Notes: generated from the letters alone by a model not told the origin. A stretch of 64,000 bases of DNA from Tropheryma whipplei str. Twist (GCF_000007485.1 NC_004572.3:186001-250000); one strand, 5' to 3'. Numbered from the stretch's first letter, positions 32,922-41,566 are shown. Program-made: numbers and translations.

Positions 32922-33338
32922 ATGAGGGGTAAGCTGATCACGCTCTTTGTTCTTTCACCAACCTTCTTTCTTGCGTCTTCACCTCAAACCCAAGCTTATT
33001 CGCCTGCTGTCCATTCATTTGGTACCCATTCATTCGATGTCAGTGCAGTGGGATCTGTTGCTAGCGCCGCTGCAAAGGGCAAATCTGAAGACTCCTGTTC
33101 TAGTAGTTCTAGTAGTTCTAGTAGTTCTAGTAGTTCTAGTAGTTCTAGTAGTTCTAGCGAATCTTCTGGTTTCTGGAAAACAATTGGGACGTGGTTTACT
33201 GGGCTGTGGTCTGGGATAACATCAGGGTTTACGACCGCCTGGCAGTGCGTCAAGACAAATGCCACCTCACACCCTTACCTCTTTGCAATAACTGTAATAA
33301 CGGTTCCGACTGCGGTGCTTATAGATATTCTTTTGTAG
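32922..33338 (+). CDS. Small secreted poly-Ser protein with C-terminal anchor
   Basis: About 138 residues from ATG 32922, with TGGGGTG seven bases upstream. Signal peptide (MRGKLITLFVLSPTFFLASS) ending TQAY. Then a Ser/Ala/His segment, DSCSSSS..., ~20 serines from a 9-bp DNA repeat (33093-33155), SSSESSGFW, an amphipathic Trp-rich stretch, and a hydrophobic C-terminal helix (LFAITVITVPTAVLIDILL). It shares DSC-Ser-rich-SSES-GFW...F..LWS with the protein at 49098, so the two are paralogues. Both follow a poly-G leader ORF. Probably a phase-variable surface peptide; function unknown. Confidence 0.68.
   Translation: MRGKLITLFVLSPTFFLASSPQTQAYSPAVHSFGTHSFDVSAVGSVASAAAKGKSEDSCSSSSSSSSSSSSSSSSSSSSESSGFWKTIGTWFTGLWSGITSGFTTAWQCVKTNATSHPYLFAITVITVPTAVLIDILL
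33093..33158 (+). repeat. 9-bp serine microsatellite
   Basis: About seven copies of AGTTCTAGT inside the secreted-protein gene. Each unit encodes Ser-Ser-Ser, so copy changes keep the frame and only alter stalk length. Confidence 0.85.
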
Positions 33339-33424
33339 TTCTTTTATTTCTTTCAGTTTTTATTTCTTTTAGTGCTTCGCTCTTTTGTTTCTTTCGGCGT
33401 CGTGCCGTAGCTGTTGCTATCAAG

Positions 33425-33612
33425 CCTGCTGCTTGCCACACATTCATCCTCTACCCAGGCTCCTTCTCAGGCATCGGCACCTGGTAAGCTTGCTCCTGCG
33501 GCTCCCCACCTGCTGCTCCTGCCAAGCCTGTAGTTCCACCAGCAAAACCTGCGGCTACTGAGACAACCCACACAGCCGCCTGCCGCAGTTCCATCGGCAC
33601 CTGATCATTACA
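33425..33612 (+). pseudogene. Ala/Pro/Lys repeat remnant, second copy
   Basis: Holds ccacacattcatcctctacc and ggctccttctcaggcatcgg exactly as at 11.07 kb, then phrases encoding APAKPVVPPAKPAATE broken by frameshifts (for example after cctgcggctccccacctg). No start or open frame. It is a decayed copy of the repeat region of the gene at 1864-3359. Confidence 0.6.
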
Positions 33613-33764
33613 TCATGATGCGCGCGCTGGACATTTTCTCTGGAATGAGACCTCGGATATTGTAATCTCTGATATCGTAACTTCCGAGTAAAAGCACCAA
33701 GGCTGCACGTCCCAACTAGTCGAACTACACAGCTGTGAACTACACGGTCAATAGGAGCAAGAAT

Positions 33765-33800
33765 CTAAGTTAGATCCTAAGTTAGATCCTAAGTTAGATC
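33765..33800. repeat. 12-bp tandem repeat, three copies
   Basis: CTAAGTTAGATC three times in a row, exact, at the 3' end of the reverse-strand secreted-protein pseudogene. The first copy read in reverse supplies its stop codon. Confidence 0.85.
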
Positions 33801-34284
33801 TTTGTATTGACAAACCTAACATTGCCGTCATAAACTGCTGTACCTGCAACATCCACACCGACATAAAAAGATCCAAATCCACCACACACGTTTCCACTAA
33901 GATACGAACCATCCTGTCTATTGCTGTTTGTCCACTCCAAACTGGTTTTATGTTTACCATTAACCCTAAGACCCCCAAACAGCCCACCAATGCCAAGTGT
34001 ATAAAAGGACGTTACGTTCTTAATCGATTCGGGGCGACTGCCGGGGGCATAACGACTGATGTTTGCCAGTTTCCACATCCCGAAAAATCCGCAAAAGGTT
34101 GTATCCACGCATTGGCAGTCAGGGTCCTGCCATCGTGAAAACTGACGCTATGTGTACTGCTTGTCGCAAATACCGGCACGGAGAAGTAAGATAGAAGTGT
34201 TGTCAATACAACCACCCACACAGCCCGGGTCTTGCGCAAATCTTTTTTTACATCCAATTCGCTTACATCTCTTCTCATATCCAT
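33794..34284 (-). pseudogene. Secreted Gly-rich protein, disrupted by one-base frameshift
   Basis: On the minus strand, ATG 34284 (or 34278) opens a frame with a signal peptide (RAVWVVVLTTLLSYF...FATSS). It continues THSVSFHDGRTLTANAWIQPFAD and then goes out of frame near 34085, stopping at 34012. The neighbouring frame picks up at the same point as FGMWKLANISRYAPGS and runs through GIGGLFGGLRVNGKHKT and GFGSFYVGVDVAGTAVYDG to a stop at 33794. One extra T in the TTTTT run would join them into ~163 residues. It is divergent from the ABC operon at 34500. The Gly/Tyr-rich mature part recalls secreted bacteriocin-like proteins, but I cannot assign a family. The T-run might also be a phase switch. 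Confidence 0.55.
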
Positions 34285-34288
34285 TTTT

Positions 34289-34404
34289 TATTTCATGTTA
34301 TTTTTATTTCATGTTATAGCGCACTGCGTGTGTTCTACATACCATATATAGTGAATACCATATATAGTAAGGTTTATAGTTTTGTCAGTTTATAATTTTG
34401 TCAA
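34289..34404. repeat. Three adjacent duplications with 16-bp period in a divergent promoter region
   Basis: TATTTCATGTTAT at 34289 and 34305; TACCATATATAGT at 34340 and 34356; TTTATAGTTTTGTCAG at 34373 with a near copy at 34389. All three pairs have a period of 16 bp. They lie between the reverse-strand secreted-protein gene and the ABC operon, so they could be stacked operator sites or slippage products. Confidence 0.55.
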
Positions 34405-34499
34405 ATTGGTACTGCTAGAATTGCCTGTGACAGCACGACGTATTCCTGTATTGGGCAACTAAGCGGTCAGCGGTTGCAACCGAAGAAAAGAGCCAGGTC

Positions 34500-35714
34500 T
34501 TGTTACGTATTTTCTCTCTCGCCAGGGCAGACCTTCGACTTATGCTGTCACGTAATCGCCCCCTCGTGGTTATCCTCATATTTATGGTTACAGTAGTTCT
34601 CCTGCTTCAAACCGCTGTCTTAACTGTTCTTGGCCACTTTGCAAGAGATCTAGATAAGAAATCGAGCTTGTCACTAATTGAGATTTCTAGTTATCTAAGC
34701 GGTCACTCACTTAGGCCTATAACAGATGACAGTATAAAAAAATTACAGAAGATGGAACATATCGAAGGGGTCTATCCAGAACTAACACATGACCTAATCT
34801 TGAAAGAAGGCCCACAAAGCCAACAAGGTCCGGAGGTTGTCTTTACTAGGGTATACACCCCGGGCACCCTGCAAATTGCAAAAGGCAGTGTCCCAGATAC
34901 AGGCCCAGGCCCCGGAGAGATAATCCTACCGCAGAATGTTCGTGGTGGTACTCTCGATAATCTCCTTGGCAAGGATGTTGATTTTTCATACACCGTTGCA
35001 CTAACCCCAACTAGTGGCACCGCGCTGTCAAAGCGATTCCGAGTAATAGCTACATATAAAAGTTCCCTCCTGTATAAGGGCGGGCCACTCCTTGAGTCAT
35101 ACCTACACTTCTCTGAAGTGAAAGCCCTGTCTGCTAAGAGTGTTCCCGGTGGGCCGAGTTCGGTTTCTCTCCCGCCTTTTTACCCCAGTGCGTTTATAAA
35201 AGTCGATTCAGTCGAGAGTGTCCCCCTGTTGCGTGAGGCCCTGGCAAAAACAGGCGAATACTGGGTTCAGGGATTTGCTCCACCGGTTGGTTTAGTGGGC
35301 AGTCTAACCATCCTGGTCAATGGGGGTTTGTTGGCTCTTATTGTATTCTGTGTTATCTTTGGTTTTTTGGCTGGCTCTGCTTGGTTTCGCTCCCGGCGCA
35401 AAGATATTGCCGTTCTGCGCACAACCGGCTGGAGCAGAGGTATGCTCTTTGCCCTGTCAGCCGTTGAACTTGGCTCTCTCGGCCTGCTGGGAACACTCTT
35501 TGGCATCCTCGTCAGCATTGGTGTGGGGCAGCTTATATCTTTACTGATGCTTCTTACAGGATCAGCTTTCCTGGGCTCTCCATTTATTCCACTGCCTGGA
35601 TTGGACTTACTTCTGGGTGCACTTATCCTCATACCACTTGTAATTATCCTAGGTGGACTGCCCCAAAGCATTAGGCTCATGCGCACACCCCTTGATAATT
35701 TATTGAGAAATTGA
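34500..35714 (+). CDS. ABC transporter permease, MacB/FtsX type
   Basis: 404 residues, apparent TTG start. One N-terminal membrane helix (~20-45), a large extracytoplasmic domain (~50-265), then three C-terminal helices with the FtsX signature (RSRRKDIAVLRTTGWSRGML, then LGSLGLLGTLFGILVS). This is the mechanotransmission layout used for lipoproteins, peptides or signals rather than bulk transport. It pairs with the ATPase at 36618; the 35724 gene lies between, so the three form an operon (9-bp and 0-bp gaps). Substrate unknown; a neighbouring secreted protein is a candidate. Confidence 0.8.
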   Translation: MLRIFSLARADLRLMLSRNRPLVVILIFMVTVVLLLQTAVLTVLGHFARDLDKKSSLSLIEISSYLSGHSLRPITDDSIKKLQKMEHIEGVYPELTHDLILKEGPQSQQGPEVVFTRVYTPGTLQIAKGSVPDTGPGPGEIILPQNVRGGTLDNLLGKDVDFSYTVALTPTSGTALSKRFRVIATYKSSLLYKGGPLLESYLHFSEVKALSAKSVPGGPSSVSLPPFYPSAFIKVDSVESVPLLREALAKTGEYWVQGFAPPVGLVGSLTILVNGGLLALIVFCVIFGFLAGSAWFRSRRKDIAVLRTTGWSRGMLFALSAVELGSLGLLGTLFGILVSIGVGQLISLLMLLTGSAFLGSPFIPLPGLDLLLGALILIPLVIILGGLPQSIRLMRTPLDNLLRN

Positions 35715-35723
35715 CACATTTGC

Positions 35724-36617
35724 ATGAGCGGGGCTCTTCGTAAATTTCTGTGCAGGATCAGGTTACGCCCTGTCTTGCTCTCGTTGTCCGTTGTTTTTTT
35801 AGGTTTTCTGCTTTTGTGGATCAACATACCCCCGCCTACCCCTAAATATGCAATTTCCGACCGGGTGTTTCGCGATATTACAAAACTCATTGCCTCAGAT
35901 GGCCTTGCCACACTTCCCGAACGGGGTGACGAAAATACCCTTGATTCTCGTGTGCATGCAACTTATCTAATTGCCGTCATGACAGAAGAGGGTAGAAAAA
36001 AAGAATTAGGGCGCCTATTGTCTGTCAAGGCACTTCGGGCATACGCAACAGATAATAATAAACCGGATCAGTATCGCCTTGAAGCCTATTATGCGATGCG
36101 GGTGATCGACGATTCAGAAAATGGTATTGCTTTTGCGCGAAGCGTTATGGCGCGCCAGCCAAGCACAATAGAAACACTCGGCCAATTGCATCAATACCTG
36201 TCAGTGGCTGCGGCGGCTATTAGACTTGATCCAAATATTCATCGACCCGCGTTGCGCCTAAGGAATATGCAGATCGACAATGGCGAGCTTTTGGCCATTG
36301 TCATGAAATATGTTCCCCTAGGATATATGTTTTCTAATTTTCGTGGCAAAGATTCTGTTTTGTTTCCAGCCCTTCGCAGTGAACTAACCAAATGGACTGA
36401 TTCGCCATCTGTAGCAAAATTTCTGGTTGGGATGATTTCTCTCAGCGGAACGCCGTACTCTGTGTCATACAACACAAAAGCTGAAATCGCTAAAGGATTT
36501 ATCGGCTGCCGAACATCAAACGTTATGATATCAACAACAGGAGAAAAAAGCGCCGACTGCAGTTTGACCAATACGTATTACTTTTTCTATATGAATGGAT
36601 TTGGGTACGGTATATGA
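35724..36617 (+). CDS. Uncharacterised single-pass protein of the ABC operon
   Basis: 297 residues. A basic N-terminus and one hydrophobic helix (~15-35: VLLSLSVVFLGFLLLWI) act as signal anchor, followed by a ~255-residue extracytoplasmic domain that is helical and charged (PERGDENTLDSRVHATYLIA...). Two Cys near the C-terminus (GCRTS, DCSLT) could form a disulfide. No family recognised. Wedged between FtsX-like permease and ATPase genes and abutting the latter, it is probably an accessory partner of that transporter. Confidence 0.65.
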   Translation: MSGALRKFLCRIRLRPVLLSLSVVFLGFLLLWINIPPPTPKYAISDRVFRDITKLIASDGLATLPERGDENTLDSRVHATYLIAVMTEEGRKKELGRLLSVKALRAYATDNNKPDQYRLEAYYAMRVIDDSENGIAFARSVMARQPSTIETLGQLHQYLSVAAAAIRLDPNIHRPALRLRNMQIDNGELLAIVMKYVPLGYMFSNFRGKDSVLFPALRSELTKWTDSPSVAKFLVGMISLSGTPYSVSYNTKAEIAKGFIGCRTSNVMISTTGEKSADCSLTNTYYFFYMNGFGYGI

Positions 36618-37280
36618 ATGGATTTGGGCATGAATAGCACGACACTTTTGGAATGCAAAGGGGTCTACAAATCTTATGGCCGAGGATCGTTTACGCTGAC
36701 AGATGCCAGTTTTCAGATATTACCCGGGCAGATTGTTAGGCTTTCCGGACGCTCTGGTGGGGGTAAGTCAACTCTCCTTAGGATTGCGGGTTTACTATCT
36801 ACTCCCGATAAGGGTGAAGTGCGCGTCCTTGGACAAACTGCCCTCTCGTGGGTCACGAGAGATCGCCTCCGCAGAAAGCATATTGGCATCCTTTTCCAGG
36901 AAGGCAACCTCCTGGGACATCTGACCCTCCGTGACAATCTTAGGTACAGTTGTTTTGCACCTCCTGCCGTATATGAAGAGTTGGTAGAACGCCTGGATCT
37001 AACAGACGCCCTCAATACCAAAGCTGTCAAGTTGTCTGGTGGTGAGCTTCAACGCGCGGGTATCTGCAGGGCTCTTGTAAATCAACCGCAGGTTGTTTTG
37101 CTCGATGAGCCAACATCTTCACTGGATGACTTTTCAACGGATACAGTGGTCAGTATTATCAGGGAATTGAAAGCCTCTGGTATGGGGATTCTAATTGTGA
37201 GTCATGATAACCGACTGGATGGACTTGAAGATCAGAGATTCTTGGTGAGCTCTGGACAGATTCAGGAGCTCGCGCCATGA
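36618..37280 (+). CDS. ABC transporter ATPase (MacB/LolD type)
   Basis: 220 residues. Walker A GRSGGGKST (~45), Q-loop LFQEGNLLGHLT, signature LSGGELQRAGICRALV, Walker B VVLLDEPTSSLDD, H-loop VSHD. The size and LTLRDNL motif fit the MacB/LolD class that pairs with FtsX-like permeases, here the gene at 34500. ATG 36618 abuts the upstream stop; ATG 36630 (MNSTTLLECKGV) is also possible. Confidence 0.88.
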   Translation: MDLGMNSTTLLECKGVYKSYGRGSFTLTDASFQILPGQIVRLSGRSGGGKSTLLRIAGLLSTPDKGEVRVLGQTALSWVTRDRLRRKHIGILFQEGNLLGHLTLRDNLRYSCFAPPAVYEELVERLDLTDALNTKAVKLSGGELQRAGICRALVNQPQVVLLDEPTSSLDDFSTDTVVSIIRELKASGMGILIVSHDNRLDGLEDQRFLVSSGQIQELAP

Positions 37281-37412
37281 CCGATGCCGTTCCGCGCCGC
37301 GTGTTGCACACGTTTTGGGTGTACACTTTAATCCCGTGGGGTACTCGGCGCAGTTCACTGGTTTCCTGCTGCCTGTAAGACTCCTGAGTTTTGGGATATT
37401 TAGGGGGTTATC

Positions 37413-37991
37413 ATGAAAGCTCTTATTGGTCTTGTGGCTGTAATTCTTATTGCCATTCCAAATGCTCCAGCTGCACTTGCTGATACTGGCAATGTGGCTT
37501 CAGAATCAGCTGCGATTGATCGTTTCTATAACACTCTCAGCATTGCGCATTTGCCGAAGAAGACTCACCACAAAGGCGGGTCGCTTAACGAGACAACTTT
37601 TAAGGCCGGTGCCATTGATTTTATTTTTAAAACCGATTCATCAAAATCTCACGGTTCCACACCTGAGATTCTGGAGGCTTATCTCAGAGTCAACTGGTTC
37701 ACTCAGAAAGCTTTTGAAGTTGCAACGCTATTCACCGGCGCCGGCCTTGGTAAAGCGGCGGGTAAGGCTGCTGCAAAGAAACTGTTTAAGTTTCTGGCTG
37801 ATAAGGCTGCTGGTAAACTTGTGAAGCAATTTTTGGAGCGTCTTGTTGTAAAAGCTGCCGATACCGCCGCAAATAAGGTTCTTCATTTTGGTATAGATGC
37901 CCTGTCTTTGCCCTGCAAGGGCCGTAAACCCTATTACATTAATCTTATTTCTTTTGGCGGTCAGTGTGGTACCCCCGCATCGCTTCGTTAG
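37413..37991 (+). CDS. Secreted protein with Gly/Ala/Lys amphipathic segment
   Basis: 192 residues, ATG start after AGGGGG. Signal peptide (MKALIGLVAVILIAIPNAPA) ending ALAD. The mature region has a polar N-half (HLPKKTHHKGGSLNETTF), a middle glycine-zipper/lysine segment (GAGLGKAAGKAAAKKLFKFL), another amphipathic stretch (AAGKLVKQFLERLVVKAA), and a C-terminal part with two Cys (SLPCKG, GGQCG). Such patterns occur in membrane-active or toxin-like exported proteins, but no family was recognised. It sits between two ABC systems, either of which could act on it. Confidence 0.6.
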   Translation: MKALIGLVAVILIAIPNAPAALADTGNVASESAAIDRFYNTLSIAHLPKKTHHKGGSLNETTFKAGAIDFIFKTDSSKSHGSTPEILEAYLRVNWFTQKAFEVATLFTGAGLGKAAGKAAAKKLFKFLADKAAGKLVKQFLERLVVKAADTAANKVLHFGIDALSLPCKGRKPYYINLISFGGQCGTPASLR

Positions 37992-38068
37992 TCTTAATTG
38001 GCCGTTAGTGCATGAAGATATTTGTACAGCGAGGATTGCCTTTGAGCCGCTGGCTCTAAATACTTGAA

Positions 38069-38107
38069 AGTGCCCTTCGGCGTGATGTATACACGCGGAG
38101 GGGCACT
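38069..38107 (+). terminator. Strong GC-rich hairpin after the secreted-protein gene
   Basis: AGTGCCCTTCGGCGTG pairs with CACGCGGAGGGGCACT around a short loop (with one or two mismatches), 78 bp past the stop at 37991. No T-run, so possibly a T-poor terminator. Confidence 0.5.
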
Positions 38108-38216
38108 CCTTATGTATCCTGCGCCGCACGGCCTGCTTGATTCTACCTCTTCAGCGTTAGCCGCCTGTTTGGCTTTGCATGCTAGAATCGCCTCTGTTGC
38201 TGCTTTGGGGGAGGGC

Positions 38217-39104
38217 GTGTCTGCTTTTGTTGAGGTGATGAATGTCGCCTACAGGTACCGCGGTGGGATGTGCGCCTTTGAGAATGTCAGTCTTTCGGTA
38301 AAAAAGGGTCAGGTGCTTGGTCTTCTTGGGGTCAATGGCGCGGGCAAGACCACTTTCGTTCGTCTGCTGCAAGGCATTCTTTCTCCAATATCGGGTTCAA
38401 TTTCTATTAACGGCTACCCGCCGACCTCTTTGCGGGCAAAGGTTATATGTGGAAATGCCCCACAGACGAGCGTCTTCCCGAGTGCCCTGAGAGTCTCGGA
38501 ATTTATTTCCTATGTGTCAAAGCTTTACCCTAGGTCAGAATCTTTATCTGCTGTGCTCGACAAATTTCATTTGAAAGATCTAAAAAACCGCAAGGGCTCT
38601 CATATGTCTGGTGGGCAAAAGCGCCAGGTTGCTGTGGCATTAGCGTTTGTTGGTTTTCCAAGTCTGGTCTTGCTAGACGAACCTACAGCCGGCCTTGATA
38701 TCAGTTCAAGGCGCGATGTAATTAATACCGTAAAGAGTGAAATCTCCAAAAGAGGAATCACCGCAATAGTAACCAGTCACTATCTAGATGACATCGAGTC
38801 ACTTGCAGACACGGTTGTTGTCTTGCAAAACGGCCGAATAACTCATAATGAGCCAATCAATACACTAATCAAGCATACAAGAGGTAATGTTGTTAGTTTT
38901 TTCTCAAAGTCGCCTAATCGGGTCAAAAATATCCTGACAAAGGCAGAGAAATTTGATATCTCAGGGGATTTTGTGAGAGTAACAACCCCGGACTCTGATA
39001 ACCTGCTCCGCAGGCTATATACATCGGATATAAGTTTGCGAGATATTCGGGTCCAGAGTGGCACCTTGGAAGATGCTTTTGTCGAGTTGATTAGAAAAGA
39101 GTAG
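38217..39104 (+). CDS. ABC-2 type transporter ATPase
   Basis: About 295 residues from GTG 38217 (SAFVEVMNVAYRYRGG), preceded by GGGGGAGGG. The frame is open further upstream but passes through the hairpin at 38069-38107, so an earlier start is unlikely. Walker A GVNGAGKTTF, signature MSGGQKRQVAVALAF, Walker B LVLLDEPTAGLD, switch TSHYLDD. The C-terminal extension (~215-295) is typical of ABC-2 exporters of drugs, antibiotics or glycans. It is followed after 2 bp by its permease. Substrate unknown; nearby secreted proteins suggest export or self-immunity. Confidence 0.88.
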   Translation: MSAFVEVMNVAYRYRGGMCAFENVSLSVKKGQVLGLLGVNGAGKTTFVRLLQGILSPISGSISINGYPPTSLRAKVICGNAPQTSVFPSALRVSEFISYVSKLYPRSESLSAVLDKFHLKDLKNRKGSHMSGGQKRQVAVALAFVGFPSLVLLDEPTAGLDISSRRDVINTVKSEISKRGITAIVTSHYLDDIESLADTVVVLQNGRITHNEPINTLIKHTRGNVVSFFSKSPNRVKNILTKAEKFDISGDFVRVTTPDSDNLLRRLYTSDISLRDIRVQSGTLEDAFVELIRKE

Positions 39105-39106
39105 GT

Positions 39107-39886
39107 GTGCAAAAATACTCGGTTGGCCCTTTTCGTCAGGCCTTGACTCACGCCCGGTACAAGTTCACAGAACAGATACGCACTCCGTTTAGCATTATCC
39201 TGGGTCTCGGGATGCCCGTTGCGAGTTTTATTTTTTTTGTTCTGCCTCAGGAAGGCTATGTCAGTAACCCTAAGATTGCCACATACGCTGTTGTGAGTTT
39301 CTCGGTGTTTGGTATGATGACCAATTCCCTGATCGGATTTGCACGGGATATTGCTATGGACAGGCTAACCGAGTGGGGTGCGTACATGAATTCTCTGCCG
39401 GGATACGCTATATCTCGCGTAATCGGCTATATATTTTCAAATGGAGCTATATCTGTTTTGTCAATTATTCCCGTTTTGATTGTTGGCTTTGCGGCGACTC
39501 AGATTGAGATTGACTCCGTCCGTTATTTGCCCGCTTTTCTCACCCTTATTGCTACCAACACAATTTTTATGCTTCTTGGCACGGCAATCGGGTTTGCCTT
39601 TTCTGCCGCATCAGCCATTGCTGTTAGCCAGTTTTTGATGTTGCTTTTATCGTTTTCTGGCGGATTATTTGTTCCACCGACAAATTTTCCCGCATGGTTT
39701 AACCTGATATCGCTATTTGTTCCAACAAGAGCTGTACGTGAACTGAATATATGGGCATCAGTTGGTGGCCCATTTCCCGTTACTCAAGGATTCATGTGGC
39801 TTGTATGGCTTGTGCTGTTTACAGCCGCTGCCATTTTCGCAGCAAAGTGGCGCCAGTCACACACAAGTTTTGCTGTTTACCATTGA
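39107..39886 (+). CDS. ABC-2 type transporter permease
   Basis: 259 residues with six predicted membrane helices. ABC-2 family features: an amphipathic N-terminus (YKFTEQIRTPFSIILGLGMP), a cytoplasmic segment between helices 2 and 3 (DRLTEWGAYMNSLPGYAI), and a conserved late region (FSGGLFVPPTNFPAWFNLIS) before the last helix. GTG 39107 starts 2 bp after the ATPase stop. Confidence 0.85.
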   Translation: MQKYSVGPFRQALTHARYKFTEQIRTPFSIILGLGMPVASFIFFVLPQEGYVSNPKIATYAVVSFSVFGMMTNSLIGFARDIAMDRLTEWGAYMNSLPGYAISRVIGYIFSNGAISVLSIIPVLIVGFAATQIEIDSVRYLPAFLTLIATNTIFMLLGTAIGFAFSAASAIAVSQFLMLLLSFSGGLFVPPTNFPAWFNLISLFVPTRAVRELNIWASVGGPFPVTQGFMWLVWLVLFTAAAIFAAKWRQSHTSFAVYH

Positions 39887-40079
39887 TCTCTGCCGCACGG
39901 CTTCGCGCGCACGGCTTTGCGCGACTGTGTAAAAACACCAGATTATCCATCTTTAGCTAACCTACTGACTTTGGACAAACTGCGCGGAGAGTTTTTTATT
40001 TGCTTTGCCCGTCAAATTCTTGCCTGTAATATTTTTGGCATGCCTTATTACTTGTTTATGCGATTGAGCGTGATTCATT

Positions 40080-41546
40080 TTGTCAGGCCTTAGTCGTCGA
40101 CAGTTGATTGCCTATGCCTGGCCGTTGGCAGCGGCTTCGCTTGCCTTTATAGTAACCGGCCTTACTGACACAACGGTTGTGGCCTACTATTCAACGCCTG
40201 CCCTTGCCGGATTAACTCTTGCAACCAGTATTTATCAATTATTTTCTATCTCTATGCTGTCAGGCCTTACTGCCTACAATATTCTCTTGCCTCGCACAAC
40301 AGGTAAAGATGGAAAGCAGCGCCGAATACACGGCCTATTTATAGTATTGCGGTGGCTTCTGCCCATTTCTTGTCTTGTTGGGCTCTTGCTCGCGACAATA
40401 GCAGCTCTTGTTCTTGTTTTTGTAACTGACTTGATTTGGGCTGAGGCGGCCAGGTATCTCCTTGTTATGTCCTTGAATCTTCCTATTGCATTATTCTGTT
40501 CATCTCTTTTGACAACAGCTGTGGTATGGGGAAAAACTAAATACCCACTTGCTGTTTTGCTTGTGTACGCGATCATAAATCTTATAATGGATCTTCTTCT
40601 TGTCTATGGGCTTGGCCCTTTTCCCCGTTTAGGCGTTTTAGGCAGTGCAATAGCAAGTGTCGTCTCTGCTTTAATTGTTGCACCCTGGGCAGTTCTAAGG
40701 GTAAGAAAACTCTATTTGGAAGGATATCCGCTTAGTGCGAATAGAGACTCCGATACCCCTGCGATACTCGAATCCATTTCATTGCATAAATCAATGCATA
40801 AAAAAGGTCGTGTTGCTACCCCTGAAACACAAACACTTGTTCTGGAGAGTGATACACCACTGAAAACCCCAAGCAAACCGGTGTCAAACAAACAGGCTGA
40901 TCGGGAGTTATTTGCTGGGTGGGGCCTTGTGTCTCTTCAAAGCGTTATGTCAATGGTGCTTGATTATTTCGCTGCACTGCTTTTTACACTTATAGTCTCA
41001 ACTGCGGGCGCTGAACTCCTCGGTAGCTCAAGATTTGGACTGTATGCAGAGACTCTTAGCTTTATGCTTATCGGCAGTTTGTGTGAAGCTGGCGTTATTC
41101 TTCTGGGTCGTGCTTTTGGTAATACACCCTTGAAAGCGCTGGGAGAACACCATTCAATAAGACGGACTTTTATTATTTATTCGGTGATTATCGGCATTGT
41201 GATAGCTGTTTTATCAAAACCCGCCTCTCTGATTGTTTCACCTGATGCCGTTATTCAAGACAATAGCTTCTTTATCGTTTTGATAGTCTCTGCGTCATGC
41301 CCACTGATTGGCTGGTGCTTTGCAAATATAACTCTTTTGCGGACCAATGCAAGGACAGGGATGGATTTCGCCGGTAATGTGATTGCCGTATGGGCCGCAC
41401 AGATTCCTGTGGCGATTATTGGACTTTACTTCATGAGTGTTAGAGGCGCCTTCTTTGGAGTTCTTGCATATTGGCTCTTACGCGCGGCTTTGACGCATAT
41501 CTTTGTCAAGCGCTTATCCAAAAACAGTGCCAAAAACAGTGAATAG
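40080..41546 (+). CDS. MATE family efflux protein
   Basis: 488 residues, 12 predicted membrane helices in two halves linked by a polar insert (~215-275, rich in Ser/Thr/Lys). The N-terminal half has the MATE pattern AYAWPLAAASLAFIVTGLTD and ALAGLTLATS; the second half has the matching MVLDYFAALLF and LGSSRFGLYAET. The family exports cationic compounds with Na+ or H+. The start is TTG 40080, with no obvious ribosome site. The insert is longer than usual. Its 3' end holds the promoter box of the next gene. Confidence 0.82.
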   Translation: MSGLSRRQLIAYAWPLAAASLAFIVTGLTDTTVVAYYSTPALAGLTLATSIYQLFSISMLSGLTAYNILLPRTTGKDGKQRRIHGLFIVLRWLLPISCLVGLLLATIAALVLVFVTDLIWAEAARYLLVMSLNLPIALFCSSLLTTAVVWGKTKYPLAVLLVYAIINLIMDLLLVYGLGPFPRLGVLGSAIASVVSALIVAPWAVLRVRKLYLEGYPLSANRDSDTPAILESISLHKSMHKKGRVATPETQTLVLESDTPLKTPSKPVSNKQADRELFAGWGLVSLQSVMSMVLDYFAALLFTLIVSTAGAELLGSSRFGLYAETLSFMLIGSLCEAGVILLGRAFGNTPLKALGEHHSIRRTFIIYSVIIGIVIAVLSKPASLIVSPDAVIQDNSFFIVLIVSASCPLIGWCFANITLLRTNARTGMDFAGNVIAVWAAQIPVAIIGLYFMSVRGAFFGVLAYWLLRAALTHIFVKRLSKNSAKNSE

Positions 41547-41554
41547 ATACCCTA

Positions 41555-41560
41555 TATAAT
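41555..41560 (+). promoter_or_regulatory. -10 box of a probable leaderless promoter
   Basis: TATAAT ends six bases before the ATG at 41567, and there is no ribosome site between. The spacing equals that at tyrS and proS. Confidence 0.5.
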
Positions 41561-41566
41561 TAGCAC

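Noticed and set aside
33748-33996. 82-codon minus-strand frame ending NLGSNLGSNLDS
   Set aside because: Overlaps the better-supported secreted-protein frame; the repeat at its end is the 12-bp tandem array.
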